Positions 40,613 through 48,721 of a stretch of DNA of 64,000 nt are shown here, piece after piece. The DNA is from Lentilactobacillus farraginis DSM 18382 = JCM 14108 (GTDB taxonomy: Bacteria > Bacillota > Bacilli > Lactobacillales > Lactobacillaceae), in NCBI RefSeq assembly GCF_000583655.1, contig NZ_BAKI01000002.1, positions 62,001 through 126,000 of the forward strand. The letters are read 5' to 3'. Position 1 is the stretch's first letter. Each line of letters begins with the position of its first letter. The notes below the pieces were generated by a model. The model worked only from the letters and a program-made list of their open reading frames with translations, was not told the origin of the DNA and made no database searches. A program made the position numbers and the translations under genes.

Positions 40613-43109
40613 AAAGCTGCTCCTACTCGGTGGCGGGCCAACCAATATCGGTCATGAAAACGAGTTGGACGCGGCTGCGTATGAGCGGCTGACGGCAATT
40701 AAAAAGACCGGCACGCAGGTCATTTATGTGGATGACAATCCCTTTTCATTTGCAAGTGAGGAAGTTCAGCCAGCTGATGTTTACGTCCAGGCAGTTAACT
40801 TTCAAAACGTCGTGAAGATCATTGAGAAAGAAAAGCCGGACGCAATTATGCCCAAAATTGGCGGTTTAAATGCAATGCAAGTTGCTTGGCAGTTGGAAGA
40901 AAGCGATGTTTTAGCCAGTCATAATATTCAATTACTCGGAATTCGACCCATTGATTTGCGAAAAGTACTCGATAACCAGCAGCTTCGAGAGATGTTGACT
41001 GAAACGGGTGAACCGATTATTGCGTCCAAAATTGTGGCTGATGATGATGAGGCAATGGACTTTGTTCGTGATGTTGGTTTTCCGGTAATCGTTAAACCAC
41101 TATCAGCCAGTCATGATACCAGTCGATTTATCTGCAATAATACCGATGAATTGGAAGATGCGTTGGAAATCAGTTTCAAGCGAACTTATATCAAACGGGT
41201 TTCCATTGAACAGAGTATTGTTGGTTACAAAGAAATTGAAATGGTCGCTATTCGTGATGAGAACGGCAACAAACTTTTGATTTCCGGTTTGGAGGATATG
41301 GACCCGATTGGCATTCATTCCGGCGATTCAATTATTTTCGCACCGACACAAACATTGATTAACCAAGAGTATCAGGCGTTAAGAACAGCTACTTTTAGAA
41401 TTATGGATGAGATTAATGTGACGGGAACTTGTCATATACAATTTGCCCAAAGCAGAACCAATGCCAACTATTATGTAACCAAAGTCAGCCCGTTTTTTAC
41501 CCGAAACGCACTCTTAGCTGCCAAAGTAACCGGGTATCCTTTATCTTACGTTTCCACACTTTTAGAAATGGGATACGCACTGCCGGAGATTAAATTACCG
41601 GAGAAATACAGTAAATATCTGCCGTTTATGGAACCAACAATGGACCATGTGGTTGTTAGAATTCCGTTATGGCCGTTTAGAGATATTCCGGATGTGGATC
41701 AGCATTTAAATACACTCATGAAATCAGTCGGTTCAACAATTGGTGTTGGCCGAACAGTTGAAGAAGCAATTATGAAAGCCATGCACAGTTCGCAGTTTTC
41801 ACCTCGAGACATTTTACCAAGTGTCTCCAAAGTGAATGATGATGACGTGATTAATCAATTGATTCATCCACTTGCCAGTCGTATCCTGATTTTGATGGAA
41901 GCCCTTCGGCGAGGTTTCTCCATTGATGAACTTTCCGAGCTGACTAAAATTGATCGATTTTATTTTTATAAAATGAATCAGCTACTACGGGCGCAGGATT
42001 TTGTGATTAATAACCCACTTTCACCAACAGCTGTTGAAGTTGGGCACAAATACGGTTTTGGTGATGGTATGTTGGCTGAATTATGGCATGTCAATATTTC
42101 AACCATTGAACGGATGAATCGAAATGCCAAACAAAAAGTAACCTTTAAAGAAGTTGAACCCAGTGCGGGCGAATTCATGGAAGCAACCAATGTTTTCTAC
42201 AGCAGTTATGAATTGGAAAATGAAAGTCGGGCCTGTCCTGGTAAAACAGCACTGGTAATTGGGCGAGGCGGCAATCAGCTGGGGCCGAATGCGGCAGCAG
42301 ACTACTACACCGCTCAGATTTTAAATACAACTCGTAAAGCGGGCTACCAGACGATTATTATGAATACCAATCCCAATGCTATCTCATTGGCACCGGCGCT
42401 TAGTGATAAGCAGTACATTGAGCCGATTCAATTGGGTAATATTTTAAACATCGTAAATCTGGAAAAACCGGACATTATTTTCCTGCCGGGAAATCGACAT
42501 TACTTATCGAATAAATTGCGTGAGTTTGCGGATTTAAATATGGTTGTCCTACCTCCTGACCAAAAGGTTGCTAAATACAAACAAAAACAAGCAACGGACG
42601 CGGTTGATCTCTTTATCGATCAGGATCGAATATTGCCTATTACAACTATCTCGTTTTACACAAAAAGTCATCGAACGGAATTGCGGTATATCAATGATTA
42701 CCAACAACCGATGGCGCATTGGCAGCGTGAGGAAAACGATTTAATTACTGAAGCAATTTCCAAAATCGATACCAGTCAGTGGCAGGGATTGGTTCAAGTT
42801 TTATTTTATAAAGACGCGGCAGCAACTTACCAATTTGCCGGAATTCGACCGATCCGAATTACCGAATCTGCTTTTTTAAATAAAACCACTGGGGTTAATT
42901 GGATTGACGCACTGGTGAAAAAATATTTGGGGATTCTGGATATTGACCAATTGGCATCATATTATCAACCAGGGATTCACAAGCGATATGCGATGATGGA
43001 GGCGGTTTTTCCTTTTAAGGAACTCCAATCAAATCGAACGGACGGTACATCTACGCAGGAAGTTGGTTCTTCGTTATCGTTTAGAAAAATTGACTCGTCA
43101 ACTATTTAA
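40596..43109 (+). CDS. CarB-like carbamoyl-phosphate synthase large subunit, degenerate and shortened
   Basis: An 837-residue protein; true CarB has about 1060. Domains in order: PreATP-grasp 1 (1-115), ATP-grasp 1 (120-380), oligomerisation domain (about 400-580; ALRRGFSIDELSELTKID, then YSSYELENES), PreATP-grasp 2 (about 590-695). A shortened second ATP-grasp then ends at AVFPFKELQ, exactly where the allosteric MGS domain normally follows. That domain is absent. In ATP-grasp 1 the glycine loop after VIVKP is ASHDTSRF. The usual EMNPR metal/ATP ligands read KVSPF (Lys296, Ser298, Phe300), and the usual Arg169 position is Lys167. GIHSGDS remains. The long frame is undamaged, suggesting selection for a non-catalytic role. 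Confidence 0.85.
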   Translation: MTTNIKKLLLLGGGPTNIGHENELDAAAYERLTAIKKTGTQVIYVDDNPFSFASEEVQPADVYVQAVNFQNVVKIIEKEKPDAIMPKIGGLNAMQVAWQLEESDVLASHNIQLLGIRPIDLRKVLDNQQLREMLTETGEPIIASKIVADDDEAMDFVRDVGFPVIVKPLSASHDTSRFICNNTDELEDALEISFKRTYIKRVSIEQSIVGYKEIEMVAIRDENGNKLLISGLEDMDPIGIHSGDSIIFAPTQTLINQEYQALRTATFRIMDEINVTGTCHIQFAQSRTNANYYVTKVSPFFTRNALLAAKVTGYPLSYVSTLLEMGYALPEIKLPEKYSKYLPFMEPTMDHVVVRIPLWPFRDIPDVDQHLNTLMKSVGSTIGVGRTVEEAIMKAMHSSQFSPRDILPSVSKVNDDDVINQLIHPLASRILILMEALRRGFSIDELSELTKIDRFYFYKMNQLLRAQDFVINNPLSPTAVEVGHKYGFGDGMLAELWHVNISTIERMNRNAKQKVTFKEVEPSAGEFMEATNVFYSSYELENESRACPGKTALVIGRGGNQLGPNAAADYYTAQILNTTRKAGYQTIIMNTNPNAISLAPALSDKQYIEPIQLGNILNIVNLEKPDIIFLPGNRHYLSNKLREFADLNMVVLPPDQKVAKYKQKQATDAVDLFIDQDRILPITTISFYTKSHRTELRYINDYQQPMAHWQREENDLITEAISKIDTSQWQGLVQVLFYKDAAATYQFAGIRPIRITESAFLNKTTGVNWIDALVKKYLGILDIDQLASYYQPGIHKRYAMMEAVFPFKELQSNRTDGTSTQEVGSSLSFRKIDSSTI

Positions 43110-43137
43110 AATCACGTTATTGGTAAAATACCGATTA

Positions 43138-43183
43138 AAAAGGCGTTACCTTTTCCAATCTGGATAATGGTAACGCTTTTTAA
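43138..43183. terminator. Bidirectional terminator between carB and rqcH
   Basis: AAAAAGGCGTTACC (43138-43151) pairs with GGTAACGCTTTTT (43170-43182), with A and T runs either side, between convergent genes. Confidence 0.85.
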
Positions 43184-43187
43184 ATCA

Positions 43188-44905
43188 TTATTTTTTAGCA
43201 TTTTCAGATAACTGGTTAACCAGCTTTTCATCCGGATCAACCAAGACTGTCTGCTGACTATCGTAAATAACGTAACCCGGTTTAGTTCCGTTTGGTTTAC
43301 GAACATTTTTGACGCGTGTATAATCAACCGGCACTTTTGTTGATTGCTGGGCCTTTGAAAAATAAGCGGCCAACGCAGCTGCTTCGTCAATTGTTTCCTG
43401 AGAAGGATCAAAACTTCTAATAATTACGTGAGAACCGGGAATATTCTTGGTATGAAGCCACGTCTCCCGTTTATCAGCGGTATGCATGGTCAGCCGCTCA
43501 TTTTGAAGGTTATTTTTCCCAACTAATATCTCTGTGCCGTCACTTGAAACAAACTTTTCCGGTTTATTAATTTTTCGGCGTTTATTTTTCTTCTTTTTGT
43601 GTTGTTCATGATCTTTAAGGTAATGACCCTGTTCCAATTCGTAACGGATATCAACCAGATCTTCAGGTTTTGCCAATTCGATTTGTGATTGAATGCTTTC
43701 GAAATAATCGATTTCCTGTTGGGTCAAATGAATCTGCTCATTTAAATATTTAACGGCACTTTTTAATTTTTGATACCGTTTAAAATATTTTTGTGCATTT
43801 TCGGACGGCGATTGCTGGTTTGAAAGCTTGATTTTAATTGGCGCGTTGTTTTCGTAATAGTTGGGCAATTCAATGGTCGTCATCCCGCGTTGAATTTTAT
43901 TGAGGTACGTAGTTAGAATTTCGCCCTTTACCCGATACTCGTCTGCATTTTCGGTTTCTTTAAGATCTTTTTTAAGCCGCTTTAACTTGGTCCGATTCTT
44001 CTTAAGCTGTTTTTTAACAACCTGAATTAAGACGGCACCTTGCTCGCGAACCCGGTCTCGCTGGGCCCGTGTTGCAAAATAAGCATCTAATAAATCACTT
44101 AAAGTAGGGTAGAATTCATTTTTATCTGTATCTGGATAAGGAAATGCGGTAAAATTAATCTTGTTATTACCAATATGGCTCAAGGTTGGCTTTGGTGAAT
44201 TGAATTGTTCAAAGAACGCTTTAAAATTTTCTTCAACATGGGTGTCTTTATGCAAAGCCTGAGCCAGTGCTTTGGCAGTATCTTTTCCCAAACCCTGAAT
44301 TGTTTTTTGAAGCGCACCTGCCAACACGTCAACATTTGGATAATCCTTAATCAATTGTGTAATATCATTAAACGAGGTCTTGGCAAAGGGATTCTGCAAG
44401 TCCTGTTAGGTGGATTAATATAGGTGGCACCTGGTAATAATAGCCGATAGCGATTAACATCTGATCCGACGTGTTTAATCGCATCGATAATCCGATTATC
44501 CGATCGGCTGATCAAAATGATGTTGCTATGGCGGGCCATTATTTCCACAATAAGATTAAGCTTGGTTTGGTCACCCAATTCGTTTCGACCGGTGAATCCC
44601 AATTGAAGGACCCGATCATTATCCAACTGGTGAACTTCGGTAAGAATGGCACCATTTAAATGCTTTCGCATAATCATTGCGAAGTTGGTTGGCACAGCAG
44701 GGTTGACATAGGGAATCTTGGTAACTTGAATTCTTGCATAAGTCGGATTAGCCGACAAGAGCAGTTGATGATTTTTTCCATGGGCTCTAATTGTTAAAAT
44801 TAATTCATTTGGATAAGGCTGGTTGATTCGGCTAACTCGGCCAGTTTGGAGAAGCGCCGTCAATTCCTGCTTCATAGAATGAATAAAAGATCCGTCGAAT
44901 GACAT
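43188..44905 (-). CDS. rqcH: Rqc2/RqcH (NFACT, FbpA family) ribosome quality-control factor (frame broken once)
   Basis: About 572 residues when repaired. An N-terminal NFACT-N domain (MSFDGSFIHSMKQEL, then the RINQPYPNELILTIRA region) is followed by a long coiled coil. The C-terminal NFACT-R domain has TWLHTKNIPGSHVIIRS. RqcH binds stalled 50S subunits and adds C-terminal Ala tails; older literature calls it a fibronectin-binding protein. The break near 44404 is repaired by one base, giving PPNQDLQNPFAKTSF. On the plus strand this is a lost G in CTGGTTAGG. Start ATG 44905. Confidence 0.9.
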
Positions 44906-45048
44906 TGTATCACTCACTTTCGTATATATAGCAATTACTAGTATACCGCACTTTATCAACTGATGCGAAGGGTAACCCGGAGATTAAAACTGATTTTAAG
45001 TCCGGCCGGCTGCTGAGTTTGAGATTTGAATAAACCTTTGCGCTTTTT

Positions 45049-45077
45049 TTGTAACTCATTATCAAATAGCGTATACT
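45049..45077 (+). promoter_or_regulatory. Promoter of the marR-degV pair
   Basis: TTGTAA (45049-45054), a 17-bp spacer and TATACT (45072-45077), 24 bp before the start codon. Confidence 0.6.
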
Positions 45078-45100
45078 ATTTTTTCGGAGGTCTTTTCAGG

Positions 45101-45514
45101 ATGAAAGATATTCTTGCTGCTTTAAATGCTGCGGCTAAAAGCCACAGCGCCAGATTAATGAAAATTACCAAGGAGCAAAACCTGACTGTTTCAGAGTGGA
45201 AACTGCTTAATCACGTAATTGCGGGCAACACCACTCAAGAGACCTTGGCTGAGGTTACCAAGCTGGACATTTCAACTTTATCAAGACAGCTAAAGCGGCT
45301 GGTCGTTAAAGAAATGTTAGCCAAAACGGCCGTTGGTAAAGACAAACGGCAACTTATCTACAGTGTGACAGCCAAAGGAACCCAGTCCAGCCAAAATGTT
45401 GCGCAAAGCGTAAAAGACCTTCAAAATCAGGTTTTTAGCCACTGGACGAATGAAGAAAAGAACCTTTTAAAGATTTTGATTAATCGTTTAGAACAAAGTC
45501 TTGATAGAATTTAA
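45101..45514 (+). CDS. MarR family transcriptional regulator
   Basis: A 137-residue winged-helix protein. The helix-turn-helix is near the middle (TQETLAEVTKLDISTLSRQLKRLVVKE, quoted here only for position, residues 47-73), followed by the wing DKRQLIYSVTAKG. ATG 45101 lies ten bases after GGAGG; an open frame further upstream overlaps the promoter. The gene precedes degV by 17 bp and likely controls the pair; the ligand is unknown. Confidence 0.85.
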   Translation: MKDILAALNAAAKSHSARLMKITKEQNLTVSEWKLLNHVIAGNTTQETLAEVTKLDISTLSRQLKRLVVKEMLAKTAVGKDKRQLIYSVTAKGTQSSQNVAQSVKDLQNQVFSHWTNEEKNLLKILINRLEQSLDRI

Positions 45515-45531
45515 TTGAGCAGGTGAAATAA

Positions 45532-46404
45532 ATGAAGATTGCGATTGTCACTGACAGCACAGCTTATCTGACTAAAGCAGAAGCGGAAAAGTATCATATT
45601 ACGGTAGTTCCAATGCCGGTTATCATCGACGGCCACGAGTATCGGGAAGGTGTCGATCTCAGTACGGAAGAATTTTACGACAAATTGAAGAATGCAAATT
45701 CATTTCCAAGCACTTCACAAGCACCAATGGGCGAAATGATGAATGTTTATAATGAACTTGCTGATCAAGGCTATGACACTGTCATCAGTATTCACCTGGC
45801 AAGTACCATTTCAGGCTTTTATCAATCCATCGAAAATTTAGCCCCCCAAATCGATCGAATCAAGGTCATTCCCTATGATTCCAAAATAACTGTTAAATTG
45901 ATGGGATACTTAGCAATACAAGCCAGCAAAATGGCTCGGTTGGGACGTGATCCAAAAACGATTATTCAATACTTAGACGGCTTGCGAGCTACCATTGATG
46001 AGCTTTTTGTTGTTGATGATTTACAAAATCTGGTGCGTGGCGGCAGACTGTCCAATGCCTCGGCATTTATTGGCGGTATTTTAAAAATTAAACCGTTATT
46101 GACTTTTGATGATAAAAGCAATGAAATTGTCGCTTTTGATAAAGTTCGTTCACGAAAGAAAGCCCTCAAACGGGTTGAAGAGCTGTTTGCCCAGGCAAAG
46201 CAAAAAGCCGATTATCCGCTAAGAGCCTTGGTTATTAACGGCCACGATCCGAAAGCCGGCGAAGAATGGACCGAAAAAATTCACGGATTATATCCGGATA
46301 TGCCAATTGAGCAAAGCTATTTTGGACCGGTAATCGGGACTCATTTGGGTGATAAAGCTTTGGCCTTGGCTTGGCTGCGTGACTTTGAGAAAGATCAGCT
46401 GTAA
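45532..46404 (+). CDS. DegV family fatty-acid-binding protein (second)
   Basis: A 290-residue DegV protein with IAIVTDSTAYLT at the start, PSTSQAPMGEM, the SIHLASTISGFYQS fatty-acid contact region, LVRGGRLSNASAFIGG, and GPVIGTHLGDKALALAW at the end. It should bind a free fatty acid. Position directly behind a MarR regulator suggests that its expression responds to a small ligand, possibly a lipid; this is inference. Confidence 0.88.
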   Translation: MKIAIVTDSTAYLTKAEAEKYHITVVPMPVIIDGHEYREGVDLSTEEFYDKLKNANSFPSTSQAPMGEMMNVYNELADQGYDTVISIHLASTISGFYQSIENLAPQIDRIKVIPYDSKITVKLMGYLAIQASKMARLGRDPKTIIQYLDGLRATIDELFVVDDLQNLVRGGRLSNASAFIGGILKIKPLLTFDDKSNEIVAFDKVRSRKKALKRVEELFAQAKQKADYPLRALVINGHDPKAGEEWTEKIHGLYPDMPIEQSYFGPVIGTHLGDKALALAWLRDFEKDQL

Positions 46405-46433
46405 AGTAAAACGTAAAACTTAACAATATTCAA

Positions 46434-46484
46434 AACAATCACTACATCGTTCGGAAAAATCCCGACGAAGTGATTGTTTTTTTA
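46434..46484 (+). terminator. Terminator of degV
   Basis: AACAATCACTACATCG (46434-46449) pairs with CGAAGTGATTGTT (from 46466) apart from one offset base, followed by a run of T. Confidence 0.8.
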
Positions 46485-46485
46485 C

Positions 46486-46514
46486 TTGATATGGTACACT
46501 TTAATAGTTACAAA
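46486..46514 (+). promoter_or_regulatory. Promoter ahead of the THF riboswitch
   Basis: TTGATA (46486-46491), a 17-bp spacer and TACAAA (46509-46514), immediately before the riboswitch aptamer. Confidence 0.5.
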
Positions 46515-46519
46515 AAATA

Positions 46520-46632
46520 TGGGGTAGGAAGTAATGCGTCAAGTGCCGAAGGGACGGAATGTGAACTTCGGACGAAAATAACTTGGTTTTGGCTTGCCAA
46601 ATTGTTGCGGTGTTACTTTCGCATTCGCCATT
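46520..46632 (+). promoter_or_regulatory. Tetrahydrofolate (THF-I) riboswitch controlling folT
   Basis: The leader of folT carries the THF-I aptamer landmarks in order: GGGGTAGGAAG, TGCGTCAAGTGCCG (family TGCGTTAAGTG), GGGACGGAATGTG (family GGANGGGATGT), CTTCGGACGAAAA closing the helix with GCCGAAG, and GTTGCGGTG near the 3' side with GCATTCGCC. This class senses reduced folates and is known upstream of folT in Firmicutes. Downstream, TTAGGAG at about 46675 is the folT ribosome binding site, and GAGCTCC just before it could mask it in the bound state, so control of translation is likely. Confidence 0.88.
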
Positions 46633-46690
46633 TTATTTAGTTCGTTTTTTTCTAAATATTGGTGAGCTCCTTTTAGGAGATGTCATTATT

Positions 46691-47221
46691 ATGAAGTCAT
46701 TGTCATTAGGGTTTCACAAGCTGCGGACATTGGATGTTGCAGTTTTATCGTTGTTGTTGGCATTGAGTCTGATCATTGACCGGTTTACAGTAGGGACAAA
46801 GTCCATTCAGATTGGTTTTGGCTTTGTCATTATGGCGCTGGCCAGTTACTTGTATGGCCCGGTTTGGTCGTCAGCAATTGCCGCACTTTCAGATATTATC
46901 GGCACGCTGATTTCCGGTGGCGTTTATAACCCTGGTTTCACGATTTCGGCTATTTTAGGTGCAACGATTTACGGTCTCTTTTTATATCAACAGAAGATTA
47001 CGTGGACCCGAGTGATCGTTTCGCAACTAATTATTGCAGTGTTTGTTAACACAGTTTTAAACACGCTTTGGTTGAGTCTAATGTATAAGACACCATTTAT
47101 TGGCTACTTACCTGTTCGGTTGCCAAAAGAAGTGATTGTAACCCCACTTCAAATCTTAATTATTTATTTTGGGCTCAACTCAACGCAATTTGAACGCATT
47201 AAAAATAAATTACTGGGTTAA
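46691..47221 (+). CDS. folT: ECF folate transporter S component FolT
   Basis: A 176-residue integral membrane protein with about six hydrophobic segments. It has the ECF S-component features: a short basic N-terminus before the first helix with SLLLALSLIIDRF, the AALSDIIGTLISGGVYNPGF loop, and an alanine/small-residue rich helix 1 surface for docking to EcfT. The THF riboswitch upstream specifies folate as the substrate. ATG 46691 follows TTAGGAG; a longer upstream frame from 46583 runs through the riboswitch and is rejected. The energising EcfA/EcfT module is elsewhere. Confidence 0.9.
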   Translation: MKSLSLGFHKLRTLDVAVLSLLLALSLIIDRFTVGTKSIQIGFGFVIMALASYLYGPVWSSAIAALSDIIGTLISGGVYNPGFTISAILGATIYGLFLYQQKITWTRVIVSQLIIAVFVNTVLNTLWLSLMYKTPFIGYLPVRLPKEVIVTPLQILIIYFGLNSTQFERIKNKLLG

Positions 47222-47226
47222 TTTTT

Positions 47227-47270
47227 AGCGGTGCGTCTGGCAATAATCGGTTGCTGCGAACCGCTTTTTG
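47227..47270 (+). terminator. Terminator of folT
   Basis: AGCGGT (47227-47232) with the next bases pairs with CGAACCGCT (ending 47265), followed by TTTTT. Confidence 0.6.
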
Positions 47271-47279
47271 TTGTATTTA
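47251..47279 (+). promoter_or_regulatory. Probable promoter of the folate biosynthesis operon
   Basis: TTGCTG (47251-47256), 17-bp spacer, TATTTA (47274-47279), overlapping the folT terminator and 21 bp ahead of folB. Confidence 0.5.
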
Positions 47280-47300
47280 GAAATACGAGGAGTTTTTGTT

Positions 47301-47651
47301 ATGTATACGATCAGAGTTCAAAATATGCAGTTTCATGGGCACATTGGCGTCCTGCCGGAAGAAAAGAAGGTTGGCCAAACGCTTCAAGTTGATTTGGAAG
47401 CGGTCATTAATGCAGTGCCGGTTGACGATCAATTAGCAAGCACGGTCAGTTATGGAGACTTCTATCCGATTGTTGAAAAAATTATTGATGAAAGTCACGT
47501 CAATCTGGTTGAAACACTGGCTCAGAAAATTTTGACTGCTATCAAGCAATTGGATAGTCGGATTCAAACGGTCACTGTTCGAATCCGTAAATTAAACTTA
47601 CCGGTTGACGGCGTCTTTAATAATGTGGAAATCGAGATGAAACAATCATGA
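47301..47651 (+). CDS. folB: Dihydroneopterin aldolase
   Basis: A 116-residue FolB that splits 7,8-dihydroneopterin into 6-hydroxymethyl-dihydropterin and glycolaldehyde. The motifs FHGHIGVLPEEKKVGQ (with the pterin-contacting Glu), VSYGDFYPIVEKII, LVETLAQKI and the catalytic Lys in RIRKLNLPVDG are visible. ATG 47301 follows GAGGAG. It is the first gene of folB-folKE-folC-folP and overlaps folKE by four bases (ATGA). Confidence 0.93.
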   Translation: MYTIRVQNMQFHGHIGVLPEEKKVGQTLQVDLEAVINAVPVDDQLASTVSYGDFYPIVEKIIDESHVNLVETLAQKILTAIKQLDSRIQTVTVRIRKLNLPVDGVFNNVEIEMKQS

Positions 47652-48721
47652 TGGAAAATGTCATTTTAAGTTTAGGTAGTAATATCGGTAATCGTGAAGC
47701 CTATATTAACAAAGCCGTTGCGCTATTGGGAAACGACCCGGCTATTTTGATTGATAAAGTTTCCAGTTTTTATGAAACTTCACCGGTTGGTAATGTGAAC
47801 CAGCGGGCCTTTATAAATATTGCGCTTAAAATCGCAACAACTGATTCACCGGAAGACTTGTTAACCAAAATCCACCAAATCGAATTGCATTTGCACCGGA
47901 CCCGTGATGTGCATTGGGGACCGCGGACATTGGATGTTGATATTATTTTTTGGGGTGATCAAAAGATTAAGACTGAGTCGCTGATTATTCCGCATCCGGA
48001 AGCGTTCAACCGTTTATTTGTGCTGGTACCAACACTGGAAATTGTGACACCTGAATTTCCATTTTATAATCAAATTAAGGCTCAAATTCAAAAACTTCAA
48101 AAAGCAGATCAAACAATTCAACTTGTACAAAAGCAGACGCAATCTAAACAAGTCGTTGAAAGCGCAATTCGTCAAATCCTGAATGCGATCGGAGATGATC
48201 CAGATCGACCAGGACTGGTGGAGACACCGGATCGCGTCGCCCGGATGTATAATGAAATTTTTTCGTCTGAGGGGTTGGATAATTTTGAAGACTATAAATT
48301 GTTTAATACCAAAGAGACTGATAATTCAAAAATGGTGATGGTGAAAAACATTCCGTTTTATTCAATGTGTGAGCACCACATGATGCCGTTTTGGGGGAAA
48401 GCCCACATTGCTTACGTACCTGATCACGGGAAAATTATTGGCTTAAGTAAAATCCCGAGACTGGTTGATTTTGTATCACACAAGTTGGGCCTTCAAGAGA
48501 AGCTGACTGATGATATTGTTGCCCAAATGAACCGAATTCTGGCACCCAAGGGAGTGGCGGTCATTGTTGACGCCCGGCACATGTGTGTTGAAATGCGGGG
48601 CGTTAAAAAGGCTGATTCATCAACTCGGACGATTCGTTTTTCTGGTGTTTTTGACACGGACCAGGCGTTAAGAATGGCATTTTTAAACTCGATAGGTGAT
48701 GTTAATGGGAAAACAATCTGA
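47648..48721 (+). CDS. folKE: Fused HPPK (FolK) and GTP cyclohydrolase I (FolE)
   Basis: A 357-residue bifunctional protein. Residues 1-165 are 6-hydroxymethyl-dihydropterin pyrophosphokinase (SLGSNIGNREAYI, FYETSPVGN, RTRDVHWGPRTLDVDIIFW). Residues about 170-357 are GTP cyclohydrolase I (IRQILNAIGDDPDRPGLVETPDRVARMY, zinc ligands in SMCEHHMMPF and in RHMCVEMRG, ending in the TIRFSGVF region; longer strings quoted by domain only). The first and third steps of pterin synthesis are thus joined. A folKE fusion is known in Lactococcus. It overlaps folC by 17 bases. Confidence 0.93.
   Translation: MMENVILSLGSNIGNREAYINKAVALLGNDPAILIDKVSSFYETSPVGNVNQRAFINIALKIATTDSPEDLLTKIHQIELHLHRTRDVHWGPRTLDVDIIFWGDQKIKTESLIIPHPEAFNRLFVLVPTLEIVTPEFPFYNQIKAQIQKLQKADQTIQLVQKQTQSKQVVESAIRQILNAIGDDPDRPGLVETPDRVARMYNEIFSSEGLDNFEDYKLFNTKETDNSKMVMVKNIPFYSMCEHHMMPFWGKAHIAYVPDHGKIIGLSKIPRLVDFVSHKLGLQEKLTDDIVAQMNRILAPKGVAVIVDARHMCVEMRGVKKADSSTRTIRFSGVFDTDQALRMAFLNSIGDVNGKTI

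Noticed and set aside
39521-43109. carA-carB as decaying pseudogenes
   Set aside because: Both frames are long and open with ribosome binding sites and gene overlap, and only active-site positions and the regulatory domain are lost, which is not the pattern of random decay.
46583-46690. An upstream extension of folT beginning at 46583
   Set aside because: It overlaps the THF riboswitch; the ATG at 46691 has its own ribosome binding site.
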